Shown in pieces: positions 23,812-35,800 of a DNA stretch of 64,000 bases. Position 1 is the first letter of the stretch. Each line of letters opens with the position of its first letter. The position numbers and the translations under genes were made by a program. The notes under the pieces were generated by a model. That model ran no database searches. It was not told the DNA's origin and was given only the letters and a program-made list of their open reading frames with translations. The DNA comes from Quercus robur. Taxonomy: Eukaryota; Streptophyta; Magnoliopsida; Fagales; Fagaceae. The stretch lies in NCBI RefSeq assembly GCF_932294415.1, contig NC_065539.1:35648001-35712000 (forward strand), written 5' to 3'.

Positions 23812-24667
23812 GATGATGTTGGTGATGTTTTGTTTCAACCTTATTTTGGTAGTAGCTTATTTTAGGCCTTGATATGTATTTTGTGATCTTAGCAAAAGGT
23901 GTTGACTCTTTTATTATGTAATTTCGTTGTAGATTCTATAAGGCCACTGGCATCTAAGTAATCCTATCATTTTAGCTTATATAAAATGTCGTGTATTTTC
24001 TATGTTTAATTTTATATTACTATAGAATTTGTGTTGCCTATAATTATGTATTTTCTAGTTATAAATCTTAAATTATCATCAATAACTATTCTAAGTACTT
24101 TTAAAATGAGGAAATTTTGGCCTTATTTGGTTTAATAATAATGAATCATTATTATTGGTGTGTGGTTTAAAATAATGAATCATTATTATTGGTGTGTGCA
24201 TTGAAAAATGGAAGTGCTAGTTTGAGCAAGTTCGAGGGTTCCAATCTTGAAGCATATGCATGAGATTGTGATTGTGTAGAGAATGGATGCACTATATCAG
24301 TATTATGGAATATATCTATGTTAGCATTGGATAAGAGATAATCTTATAGATACTTTTATATCACTGAAGACTGAGCCATGTCTTGATAAGTCTGTTCCAT
24401 ATATGCATGTTTGCAAAGTATACACCTACATAGATTATATACTATATACATTTTTTTGGTTATATTTTCTTATAGTTTCTATGCTTGTCTTGACTGTTGG
24501 GCTTTTCTAATTGTTTTTGAAATGTATCCATTGGTTTACAATTCTTAGTGCTAGAAAAAGATAGGAAAGGATTTCATCTTAGGCCGCGTTTTTATTTAAA
24601 GAAAATTTTTATATTCTATACATAATGATCAAATCTTCTTTTAAAGTTATCAATTTCATTTCATATT

Positions 24668-25975
24668 ATGTTTCTTGCATCTATATTGATAATTGTTTTC
24701 CAATATTTTCTTCTAGTTTATCTCCATGGGTCATTCTTTTTTTGTGAATTGCTTGATGATGACTCATATGAAGATGAGATAATTATACAACTTCTTATGG
24801 GTTCGACATCACAACGTAAACGTTATCGGTATATCAACCGTAATCATTTGGCTAGCCATAAAAGGCTTTATGATGACTACTTTGCCGAAGTACTTGTATA
24901 TCCTCCCAAAGTATTTCGAAGGAGATTTCGAATGAGACGTTCTCTTCTGCTCCGAATCCTATCTAAGGTAGAAGCTCATAAACCTTACTTTATCCAAAAA
25001 AGAAATAATGCCAAAAAGTTTGGTCTATCTCCCCTTCAAAAGATGACCGTTGCACTTTGGATACTTGCTTATGGAGTAACAGCTAATTTTATGGATGAAT
25101 ATGTGAGAATAGCAAAAAGCATTGCAATGATGAGTTTGAAAAAATTTGTTGCAACGGTGGTTGCTATTTTCTCAGAGGAATACTTGAGGTCACCAAATAA
25201 TGAAGATATTGCTAAATTGTTAGCCCATGGCCAAAACCGTGGATTTCCAAGCATGTCAGGAAGTATTGATTGCATGCATTGGAAATGGAAAAATTGTCCA
25301 GCTGCATGGAAAGGGATGTATTGTGGTCATATTCGTGAGCCAACTATTATTTTGGAAGCAGTGGCTTCATATGATCTTTGGATATGTCACTCATTTTTTG
25401 GGTTACCTAGGTCAAATAATGATATTAATGTGTTGGAGCGGTCTCACATATTTTTTGAGCTTGCACAAGGACGTACTCCTACAGTTAATTACTCAATCAA
25501 TGGTCATGATTACACAATGGGATACTATCTTGCCAATGGCATATATCCAAAGTGGTTAACATTTGTGAAGACAATCCTAGCTCCACTAGGACAAAAAAGA
25601 AAATTATTTGCAAAAGCTCAGGAGGCATATATGAAGGATGTAGAGCGTGCATTTGGAGTGCTTTAAGCACGATTTGCAATTGCACATGGACCTACATGGT
25701 TTTTCTATCATGAAATGCTACAAGACATTATGAAAGCATGCATAATTCTCCACAACATGATTATTGAAGATGAGTGAGATGAAGCTAAAGCAGTGGACTT
25801 AGATTATGAACAAAGTGATGAGATTTCGTGTACACCAATGTCACGTGAGCCAACAAATGAATTTATGGAGTTCATTCAAGTTCGTCGATGCATTAGGAAT
25901 AGGGACCAAGAAGTTCATTCTCAACTCCAAATGAATCTCGTTGAACATTTATGGCAGTTACAAGGAGAGTTGTGA
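24668..25975 (+). pseudogene. PIF/Harbinger DDE transposase (HARBI1/ALP1-like), two nonsense codons
   Basis: One continuous frame reads through the family landmarks. The helical N-terminal region has FRRRFRMRRSLLLRILSKVE. The first catalytic Asp is in GSIDCMHW, the second in SNNDINVLERS, and the Glu in KDVERAFGVL. The tail ends LQGEL. Two stops interrupt it: TAA at 25664-25666 directly after AFGVL, where relatives have Gln, and TGA at 25775-25777, where relatives have Arg. Both fit single C-to-T changes. The N-terminal 25 residues are hydrophobic and probably not coding; the true start or an upstream exon was not fixed. The catalytic triad is intact. Confidence 0.85.
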
Positions 25976-27238
25976 AAACTTTTGGTTTTGTTTATTTGTC
26001 TCCTCTTCTTTATGAAGTTGCCATTAAAACTTTTGATTTGGTTTATTTGTTTCATTTTGTTTATGAAGCTACCATTAAAACTCATTGGCTATGTTGATTT
26101 GTTGTGTTAAGTTTAAGTACCGGTCAATTGTTTTGTTGTGTTAAGTTTAAGTACCATTTGTCATCAAGGAAGTGGCAAGCTTAACTTTGTTGAATTCAAT
26201 GGGTTTTCTGTGTGAGTCAATGTTATTGGATATGAGTTATGTGTGTAAGTTTTCTATGGACTACACTGGTGGTTTAGTTTAATAGAAACAGCTTCAACTT
26301 GATAGGTTGGCTTTTAGATTGCATTTATAAATATGTTTTCAGCTTTTGATATGAGTCATAACCGGTTCAGAGTTTAGTTTATATTTTATGAATATAGTTT
26401 TTCACAGATTGATAGTTTAGTTCATTTAAAGTAGATATGAGTTTCCATTGCATCTATCATTCTCTTCAAAAAATTCATGTGATTGTTAAGGAAAAAAAAA
26501 AAAAAAATCCAAAAACATTGTTGTCACGAAAAAATGGATTTCTAGAAGTATGATCATTATAATATATATATATATATATATATATTTAAAATGCTTGTTA
26601 TGAAAATATGGACTTTTAAAAATATGACCATTAGAATAAGACGTTTATTTGAAAATGTTACCGTTAGAATAAGACGAATATTTGAAAATATGACAGATAG
26701 GAACAAAAAATAAAGAAAGAATAAAATAAGAATTAAGAAAGAATATTTAAATAAAGTGGAAAAAAAAAAGAATATCTTATATATGGTGTATTGTAAAGTG
26801 GTGTCTTAAAATAAAAAAAAGTAACTTTTTGATATGTTAAAAAAACATTATTTTACAACGCCTGATGAAAATGCTCTTAATTAAAATTTTATTTCATAGA
26901 TTTGATGGTGTAATGTCATTTAAAGTTTTAAATGAATATACATTTAAATTTATAATATTTAATATGAATTATAAAATAAATCAATTAAAAAAAGGAATCC
27001 AGGTTAGCCTATTAGCCACGACAAAATTTGCAAAATAAGAGTATATTTTTTAATATTGAATTATTTAAAGTAACATAGTTTGAAAATACCATTTCATCAC
27101 AATAAATAAACAGTGACCATTTTAAAAAATAAATAAAAAAATTACTAAAAATGACAAAAAGTTACAAAAATTAAAAAAAGAAAGTGTAAAAAGTTGTTGT
27201 TAACGGCAACTTACGGTGCCCATTAACACAACCCATAA

Positions 27239-27624
27239 GGCGACGTTTGGTACGAGAGAATCCACATTACTCCTAGCATCCAGATTTCTAAGAATGTGAT
27301 TCCTTGCAATCTAGATGCCTAAGAATGTAACAATTCTTATGTTTGATTTCATTGGGAATCTTTTAAGATTCTTTAAATACAATTACTTAAATGATAAGGA
27401 AAAATGGTTAAAATTGTCAATTTATAAAAAATACAATTTTCTTTAAGTTTGAGAATCTCGATACCCACCTGTTTTAAGGGAATCCACATTTCTCACTGAG
27501 AGAGATTTAAAAGAAAAATCCAGATTCTCGTGGCATCTCATTTTCTAGTGTGATTTGCAACAAGATATGATAATTTTTAAATATTCTTAAAAATCTTAAA
27601 ACATTATCCATGCCAACCGACACA
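27239..27624. mobile_element. Probable Tourist-like MITE
   Basis: The left end GGCGACGTTTGGTAC and reverse-complemented right end GTGTCGGTTGGCATG are flanked by TAA (27236-27238 and 27625-27627). The interior is rich in GAATCC/GGATTC-type motifs. The termini are only partly matched, so this is tentative. Confidence 0.45.
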
Positions 27625-27627
27625 TAA

Positions 27628-27880
27628 AAGATAGAATAGTGACGGGATCTAAACAGAAGATTCTACTCATGACAAAAATGGTCACAGACCATCCAAACGA
27701 TGACAGATAAAACTGAAATCGTTTCTTCTCATACCATTGGTTCCTAACTTGTCTTCTTTCTTCTTCTCAACTCTCTAACTTTCAAGCCACAAGTCTTCAA
27801 AAAACAAAAACAAAAAGCTTTCAAGCCACAAGCACACACTCACACGCACTGTGCAAGCAAAACCCACATACCCATCACCC
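27628..27880 (+). promoter_or_regulatory. Proximal promoter and leader of the fibrillin gene
   Basis: The leader is pyrimidine-rich (CTTCTTTCTTCTTCTC near 27750), with CTTTCAAGCCACAAG present twice (about 27778 and 27818). A CCAAT box in reverse (ACCATTGG) lies near 27735. No TATA box is evident, which is common for photosynthesis-associated plant genes. Confidence 0.4.
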
Positions 27881-30436
27881 ATGGCCTCTCTTTCTCTTCT
27901 GCCAACGTTTCTCTCTCTCTCACCATCGCCATCGTTATCACCTTCTTCTTCTGTTACATGTTTTAGTCCCAGCAGAATTCACACTGTCACAGTCCATTCT
28001 CCAAGATGGTCTCGTTCAGCTAAGCGAAGCCTTGTCCCAAGATCAACTCTGGACGAGGTTTCTGTAATTGACCCTCCACCTCCACCTCCACCATCAGAAC
28101 CCAAGTCTGAGCTCAATGAGTCTTTGAAGCTCAAATTACTGGTAATTCGTTTAATAACAGATTAACCATTTGTGAGTTTTGTTTGTTTTTCTCTTCATAT
28201 AGTTGTTTTCTGCTTAGTTTTGCGTTTATACTTATAAATAATCACTTGGGTACTTCGTATTTTATTGGATCTTGTTGTGCTTTTTTTTTTTTTTTTTTTT
28301 TTTTTTTTTGGAATTTAGTTGAAATGGGTTTGTAACTTTGTATCCTGATTAATTGTAGGGGCAGCATTGTTTAACTTGGTTCTATTGCTTATGCCCGTTA
28401 TTGGTTTTGATGTTATGTGCTCAGTTATGCTTTTTTGAATTGATGAAAATTGTGAATTGGGTATTACTGGTTTCCTTGCTTTCTGCTATGTATTATGTCA
28501 CTGTTCATTGATGTCGATTAATCGGTTTGAACTTTGAACGATCTAATTAGGTTGACATGATCCTATTTCATACAAATCATTTGGGCGCTATCACTTGGTT
28601 TAAAAATCATTTTCGCTACTTAGTTTCTTTAATTTCCGATAAAGATTGATCAGGTATTTTGTCAAATCCTAGGCTTGACCTTCTAGAATCTGCGTGAAAC
28701 TCTAGGGTGCTTGGAATTACCACTAAGCTTAGAGAAACATCTTTGACGAGAAAATTTTTATTCAAATTGCATTACTTCAAACCATACTAGAGCCTCTTTT
28801 TAACCGGCTTCAACATTTACATTAAAGCACAATTACATCCCAAAAAACCCTCAACAACATTAAAGCCAAATTCAAAATTTAAAAATAAATCTAGTTCAAA
28901 ATTCAAATAGTAATCTGGAAGAAAATCTGAAATAGCAAAGTCTGAAATTATTTTGGCTGTGCTTCCTGCATCAAATTCCTAAAACCCTTCTAAGATGTTG
29001 GAAATAAGAGATGCCTTCTAACATGTTCAATTGTATCTTCCCTGGAGTACAGTTAATTTTAGTGCTTCATATAAAGCCTATCTTTAGAATTGGAGACACT
29101 TTTTTGAAAGTGGTAACATATAAACATTGAAGTGCACGTAGAGAAATTATATCATGGTAAATACTTTTATGATGGAACGAATTTCCTATTTGATAGTGGA
29201 AAGAAACCTTCCAAATTCCTTAACATGTATGGGTGATATAATGCAGAGTGCTGTTTCTGGGCTGAATAGAGGTCTTGCTGCAGATGAGGATGATCTGCGA
29301 AAGGCAGATGCTGCTGCCAAGGAGCTTGAAGATGCTGGAGGGCTGGTGGACCTCTCAGTTGATCTTGATATGTTGCAAGGGAGATGGAAACTGATATATA
29401 GCAGTGCATTCTCATCTCGTACTCTTGGTGGAAGCCGTCCTGGACTGCCCACAGGAAGGCTACTTCCTGTAACTCTTGGTCAGGTGTGCTACCAAAACTG
29501 CTCTATTATATTCTCATGTACTGTGGTATTATTATTATATTTGTTATTAGTATTATATTTATGACTGAGGATGAACATAGCAATGCCATTTTGAAGGCTA
29601 TATTATGAATTACTTTAGACTTGAGGAACAGAGTTTTCAAGTGCCTTACATGGATGTATGGCAATCAATTAAGAGTAAATAATTTGAAGAGATATTTCCT
29701 CTTCTTCATTATCTTCAATTTTAGATAATCCAAGCTGGAGACTTCTAGCATGTTCTGGAAACAAATAATTGAATCAGCCGAGTGCTAGTTGCTCAACTTG
29801 GATGTTCCAAATGCTTCTGACCATGTTAAAATTCTAACATATAAACCTAACCTACTTTTTTCTTGGGTTCATATTGCATACATCCAGGCATCACACTTAA
29901 GATTAACCTTTTATAGATTTCTAAAAATTTATTATGGACCTACCATCTAAATGTATGTTTTCTGTTGTAATTAGGTTTTTCAACGGATTGACATCTTAAG
30001 TAAAGATTTTGATAATATAGCAGAGCTTGAATTAGGTGCTCCATGGCCTCTGCCACCTGTTGAAGTGACTGCCACATTAGCCCACAAATTTGAAGTCATA
30101 GGTTGGTTCCCTTTCCAAGCTCATATCTTGCAATTGATTTATCTCTACTTCTTTATGATTATCTGAGTGGTAAAGAAGAAAACGATCAGCCTGATTAAGC
30201 TTCCATTTTTACTGAGAATAGGATCTGCAAAGATAAAAATCACATTCGAGAAGACAACTGTAAAGACCACTGGAAACTTATCACAACTGCCACCATTAGA
30301 ATTACCACGAATTCCAGATGCTTTAAGGCCTCCATCGAATCCAGGCAGTGGTGAATTTGAAGTAACCTATCTTGACACAGATATCCGCGTCACCAGAGGA
30401 GACAGAGACGAGCTTAGGGTTTTTGTTATCTCATAA
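27881..30436 (+). CDS. FBN6: Plastid fibrillin/PAP, FBN6 (PAP8) type, 4 exons
   Basis: Exons are 27881-28141, 29247-29483, 29975-30101 and 30222-30436. All introns are GT/AG and phases sum to 279 residues. The first ~50 residues (MASLSLLPTFLSLSPSPSLS..) are Ser/Pro-rich and lack acidic residues, as in a chloroplast transit peptide. A poly-Pro stretch precedes the mature domain. The PAP/fibrillin domain includes GLNRGLAADEDDL, LQGRWKLIYSSAFSSRTLGG, RPGLPTGRLLPVTLGQVFQR and a C-terminal FEVTYLDTDIRVTRGDRDEL. This closely resembles the Arabidopsis plastid-lipid-associated protein 8 as I recall it. Fibrillins bind lipids at thylakoids and plastoglobules. The Met at 27881 is chosen because it starts the transit peptide in Kozak-like ACCCATGGC context. 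Intron 1 contains a long T-run (about 28281-28309). Confidence 0.93.
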
Positions 30437-30941
30437 GACCTTGGCATTTGTGGTTTCTCTACGATGCCTCGATATTCAAGATTCATGTGTAGCATTCACA
30501 GTTACTGCTTCAATATGTTAATCTTAAATTTTACATACACGAATTGACCACAAGAAATACTGTTTAGTGACGAACGATCTAATATGAAACTGTAAAGTTA
30601 TAATCTATAATATGAAACTGTTTCTTCACAAAATGTGCAGTGCCTGTAAAGTGCAGTCAACATAAATTTTCAAATGATGTTGAGGAACCGCAAGCTGCAT
30701 GGTTTAATTAGGCTAAACTTGTATTTAAGCCCAATATCTCTGCTGCTTGATTTGGTCAATCTGTGCCCAGTTATTAGCAAGAATTAATTCCAAAGCTTTA
30801 ACTTATGAGATGAAGAGGTAATGTAAATTATAATCTTACCAATCTTTTCTCCATGCAAAGAATTAAATCCTTCCTCTGCCTGAAAAATGGAATATTTATA
30901 CTTCATAGATCTTAATTTTTAGTGCTCACTTATAATTATAA

Positions 30942-32126
30942 TCTATATATATATATAAAACCGAAGCCTTTGCTGACACCACAATTTTCCACGTCAGCAC
31001 AATATTTAAAAAACCACAATATTTAAAAAATAAAAAATAAATAAAAATTATAATTCCTCAAAACCCTAACAACCTTACCCCTCTCTCAAGTTAAGAAATA
31101 TAAAACCACGGTTTCTGCAAACTCTCTCTTTCTCCAGACGTAGGAAGCCCTAATGCATTTAAGATCTACAAAACCCTAGCAACCTTACCATTCTCTCAAG
31201 TTAAGAAATATAAAGCCACGGTTTCTGCAAACTTTCTCTCTCCAGACATAGGAAGCCCTAAAGCATTCAAGATCTACAACGCACGGTATAGATTTTAGCT
31301 TATAAAGTTCAGCTTTTGTAAGGTTAGTTTTGTTTATATATTAATTAATACATAGTATTTTGTTCACCATTGAATACTCATATAATCAATTTCCAATTTA
31401 GTGTTCAAGAATTAAACCAAAATTCTAACTGCGCTATCATAAAATATTATTATTAGTATGAATTTTATGGAGTTGCGGTGTTCAAGAATTAAACCAAAAT
31501 TCTTTTAAATTATCTATAATATTTTGTCCTCTGAAAATTTTATCTTTTTAATTTTACTATATTGTGTTTCTTAAGCTATAGAGAGATTTTCTTTGGTTTC
31601 TGCAAACTCTCTCTCTCTCCAGATGTAGGAAGCCCTAAACGCACGGTATAGCATTCAAGATCTACAACTCACGGTATAAATTTTAGCTTATAAAGTTCAA
31701 CTTTTGTAAGGTTAGTTTGTTTATATATTTAGTCCTTATGTTTAGGTTTAGGTTTAGGTTTAGGTTTTAAGAGATTTATATATTACTACTATGTGGCTGA
31801 ATTTCCCGTGACATCAGTTTTATGTTTTTAACCAAATACATCAGGAAAGCAAGAGAAGGCGCATAAATATTTAGTCCTTACGTTTAGGTTTAGGTTTTAA
31901 GAGATTTATATATTACTACTATGTGGCTGAATTTCCCATGACATCAGTTTTATGTTTTTTTTTTTTTTTTTTTTTTTTTAATTTGATAAGGCTTTTATTT
32001 CTACCGCAAGAACTATTTAGGTATGTATCCCTTGCAAGCACACATGAACTTAAATTATCTTTTAATATATGCATGCTTTATTATTTTCTAATAGTTTTCC
32101 CGTGCATCGCACGGGTTAGCGACTAG
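30942..32126 (+). mobile_element. Non-autonomous Helitron
   Basis: It begins TCTATATATATATATAAAAC and ends with hairpin CCCGTGCATCGCACGGG (32099-32115), spacer TTAGCGA and CTAG, between host A (30941) and T (32127). Internally, an approximately 115-bp unit (CTCTCTCAAGTTAAGAAATA .. GATCTACA) is repeated, with a further partial copy near 31597. A second block with TTTAGG repeats and CTGAATTTCCC(G/A)TGACATC occurs twice (31733-31838 and 31870-31957). No coding capacity. It lies between the fibrillin and kinesin genes. Confidence 0.85.
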
Positions 32127-32230
32127 TAAAATATATAATGGAAGCTAATTTTTTCTCTAACTGCTGTTATTCATTAATGAATTGGTACCAACTCCACAAT
32201 GTTCATTTATTAGCGCATCACCCCCCACAA

Positions 32231-32254
32231 CCCCCCCCCCCCCCCCCCCCCCCC
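32231..32254 (+). repeat. 24-base poly(C) tract
   Basis: A run of 24 C follows CCCCCCACAA. It is the longest G/C homopolymer in the window and lies within 600 bases of the kinesin start. Confidence 0.85.
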
Positions 32255-32570
32255 AAAACAAAAAGAGGCTCCTTCTAAATAATAGTGTCATTTGTATATA
32301 ATATACAAGTGGGCCTGATTTTGACCTGTGTGGCCCACATCATCACGTCGGACCAATCTTTATGCTTTAACTAGGAAAATTTGTTTTTTTGGTTGGACTT
32401 GAACTGGGACAGGACAAGAAGGTCAATTTGAAAAGGTAGAAAAAGTTGAACTTATTAAAACCCATTCTAATCAAATCAAAGTCAAATTTGAAAAAATAGA
32501 AATCCTGATGTATCTAATCTGATGATGCATCCCCTACCATTTGATACAAAAGAAACTAGTCGTTGCAAAA

Positions 32571-32581
32571 CGTAACGGCTA
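32571..32581 (+). promoter_or_regulatory. MSA-like element (G2/M, MYB3R site)
   Basis: CGTAACGGCTA matches the AACGG core and the YYA right flank of the mitosis-specific activator consensus, about 230 bases before the ATG. Such sites drive G2/M expression of plant cytokinesis genes, so the location fits a phragmoplast kinesin. Confidence 0.5.
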
Positions 32582-32809
32582 GATTTTATTTTAAACTTCA
32601 AAAAACAAAAACCCTCATTTCAATTTCGGCTATTCCTACTCTTCTCTTTCTCTTTCCTTTTTCAAGAATACCAAAACCTCTCTCTCTCTCTCTGCAAATC
32701 TCTAATCCATAATTCCATATACAGCTTTCTGGGTTTCTCTCTTTCTCTCTCTCCGTCTCTCTTGGAGTCTTCTTTAAACTCAATCTTGAAATTCTTGGTT
32801 TTCATTCTA

Positions 32810-35800
32810 ATGGCTCCCACGCCATCTTCAAAAGTAAATCAAGCCCACCCTACACAGATCAAAACACCACAATCCAAGCTTCGTTTGCATTACAACAATG
32901 CAAACAAACCAAACCCATCTTCGAATCCAAACACACCGGCCAAAGAAACCCCACACCCACAAGAACACCCGGTCGAAGTAATCGCTCGGATACGAGACTA
33001 CCCAGATCGGAAAGAAAAACCCACTTCGGTTTTGAATGTTAATTCAAACAACCATTCCATTCGGGTTCGAGCCGATTTTGGCTACCGGGACTTTAGCCTA
33101 GATGGGGTTTCTCTTTCCGAAGACCAAGACCTTGATCTCTTCTACAAGACGTTCGTGGAGTCAAGAATCCACAGCGTGAAGTTAGGAGAAAAATGCACCA
33201 TTATGATGTACGGTCCAACGGGTTCGGGCAAGAGTCACAACATGTTCGGGTGCTCGAAGCAGCCGGGGATTGTGTACAGGTCTTTGAGGGATATTCTTGG
33301 TGGTGGTGAGGAAGAAAGTGATGGCAAAAGCGAGATTGTGAGGGTTGGAACGTTTGTGCAAGTTACAGTCTTGGAGATATACAATGAGGAGATTTATGAC
33401 CTTTTGTCAAGCAATGGTGGAGGAGGATTAGGCCTTGGATGGCCTAAAGGCAGTGCATCCAAGGTAATTTTGTGGTTTGCTCACTTTTTTTTTTTTTTTT
33501 TTGCTCTTACCTGATTATCAATTTAGAATAATTTGTTGTTGTAGCTATCTATCTGATTCTTGAAAGCATCACAATTTTTGTTATTTTTGGTTAATTTTCT
33601 GGAAATGGGATAATATGATTGTCTTTATAGTGCCAAGTTTGCCAATCAACTAATGTTTATCTTTATTGTTATTTCTTGAAATTATAATTCAACCAAAAGT
33701 GCTTGTTCTCATAGTTGTGTGCATCTAAATTGTGTTGATTCTGGTTGGGCACTATGTACTCTCTTAGAAAGCTCCTGTTCTTTTGTATCTGTCTATCTGA
33801 TTCTTGAAAGCAACATGTCTGGATTTTTGGGTGTTTTTATTGGGTTTACTCACAATCGATGGTATTCCAATTAAGTAGATGGGATAATATGGTTGTCTTT
33901 ATACTGCCCAGTTAGCCAATTAAGTAAAAACTGTCGTTTGATTTTCTGAATATTGCAGTTGGTTTCTTTAGAGGGTAATTTCTGAAGCTTCCTTTGTTTT
34001 ACAAGGGTATGTAATCAGGAATTAAATGCGTGTCCATAAACTTAGGTCTGTGTCTTAGTAGAATTTTAGTTTCTTTAAGAATTTGCAACATGTTAAGTTA
34101 ATAGGTCAGTTCTGTGCATCTTCTTTTGTGGAAATTGGCATCCTGATAAGTGAGGAAAGGAAACCAAGTGTATAATATATGCAAAAGACCTGTTTTCTTG
34201 AGCTGAAATCACAAACTGAGCAAATGTGCATATCTGAATGTTCCATTTAAAGTGTTTATTCTCATTGTTCTGTGCATTTAAAGTGTGTCAATTCTGGTTG
34301 GGCACTATGTTCTCTATTAGTAATTCGAATGTGCGAATTGCATTTATAGGTTAAACTTGAAGTAATGGGAAAGAAAGCAAAGAATGCCACCTATATATCT
34401 GGAAATGAAGCAGGAAAAATTTCCAAAGAGATACAAAAGGTGGAGAAGCGAAGGATTGTTAAAAGCACCTTATGTAATGAGCGAAGTTCTCGAAGCCACT
34501 GCATGGTATAATTCCTTTAGATTTTACTTAGAGCTAATAGTTCTGCTGGATTCTTGTAAGTGGCTGGAAATTACATGCTTTGCAAATCTGTACAGATAAT
34601 TCTGGATGTACCAACAGTGGGAGGGCGCCTGATGCTTGTAGACATGGCTGGGTCTGAAAATATAGAGCAAGCTGGTCAAATTGGATTTGAGGCCAAAATG
34701 CAGGTATGATTTGTCAACACCTATGTTTTTGTGCCCTCCGTGTTTGCTGTTCATTTTCTAATTTTTAAACTTCCATTCAAATCTCAGACAGCAAAGATCA
34801 ACCAGGGAAACATTGCATTGAAAAGGGTGGTTGAATCAATTGCCAATGGTGATTCTCATGTGCCATTTAGAGACAGCAAATTGACCATGCTTCTGCAGGT
34901 AATTACTCTTCATATTAATGTCAGTCATGGTGGTTTAGATTATTCATATGAAGTTTGATTTATGAGGTTTTGTGTTCTTTCTGTGAAGGATTCTTTTGAG
35001 GATGATAAGTCAAAAATTTTAATGATACTGTGTGCAAGCCCAGATCCTAAGGAGATACACAAGACGATTTGTACCCTTGAATATGGAGCAAAGGCGAAAT
35101 GCATTGTTCGTGGTCCTCATACACCAAATAAGGATAAAATTGGTGCTGAAGACTCTTCTTCTGCAGTCATTTTAGGATCAAGGATTGCTGCCATGGACGA
35201 ATTTATTTTTAAGCTACAAAGGGAGAGCAAACTTAAAGAGAAAGAGCGAAATGAAGCACACAAAGAACTGCTAAAGAAAGAAGAAGAAGTTACTGCACTA
35301 AGAGCTAGACTTGAGCTTATGGAAGGGAAGGGAACTGGGGCAAGTGAGGAGGAGATCAACTTAAAGGTGAATGAGCAAACTCAGATTCTCAAACGTGAGC
35401 TGGAAAAGAAGTTGGATGAGTGCCAGAGAATGGCCAATGAGTTTGTTGAAATTGAGAGGAGAAGAATGGAAGAAAGGATATTGCAGCAACAACAGGAAGT
35501 TGAAATGCTGCGACAGAGATTGGAGGAGATTGAGTTTGAGCTGTGCTGTTCAAGGGATGGAAGTGTTGATGAAAGTGCATCAAAGGACGTGGAGGGAAGC
35601 AGGTTTGCCAAAAGGCTATTGGGGATGTACAACAATGAGGATCCTGGAATGGTGAAATCGATGGATTTGGACATGGATGATCAAGAACCAGTTGTTCGTG
35701 AGGTGAAACACGTTGGTGGGATTGTTCATACTACTGGCATCCAAGGTGTTTTCGATAATCTTGTGGATCATAATATTTTTGCACCAAAATTTGGTGACAG

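Larger units (their letters stand above)
21675..26876 (+). mobile_element. PIF/Harbinger transposon with both genes, inactivated
   Basis: The ends are GAGCATTCCTATCAAGTG and, reverse-complemented, GAGCATTTTCATCAGGCG, flanked by TTA (21672-21674 and 26877-26879). At 5202 bp it carries a Myb-like ORF1 followed by a DDE transposase, both on the plus strand, which is the standard two-gene layout of the superfamily. Both genes contain stop codons, so it is no longer autonomous. Confidence 0.85.
32127..32809 (+). promoter_or_regulatory. Promoter and leader of the KIN-10A-like kinesin
   Basis: The interval holds a 24-base C homopolymer (32231-32254), an MSA-like element (32571-32581) and a CT-rich leader (32675-32765, repeated CTCTCT) just before the start codon. 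No clear TATA box was seen. Confidence 0.45.

Noticed and set aside
31738-31765. Interstitial telomere
   Set aside because: The repeat is TTTAGG, not TTTAGGG, only four units, and is inside a Helitron.
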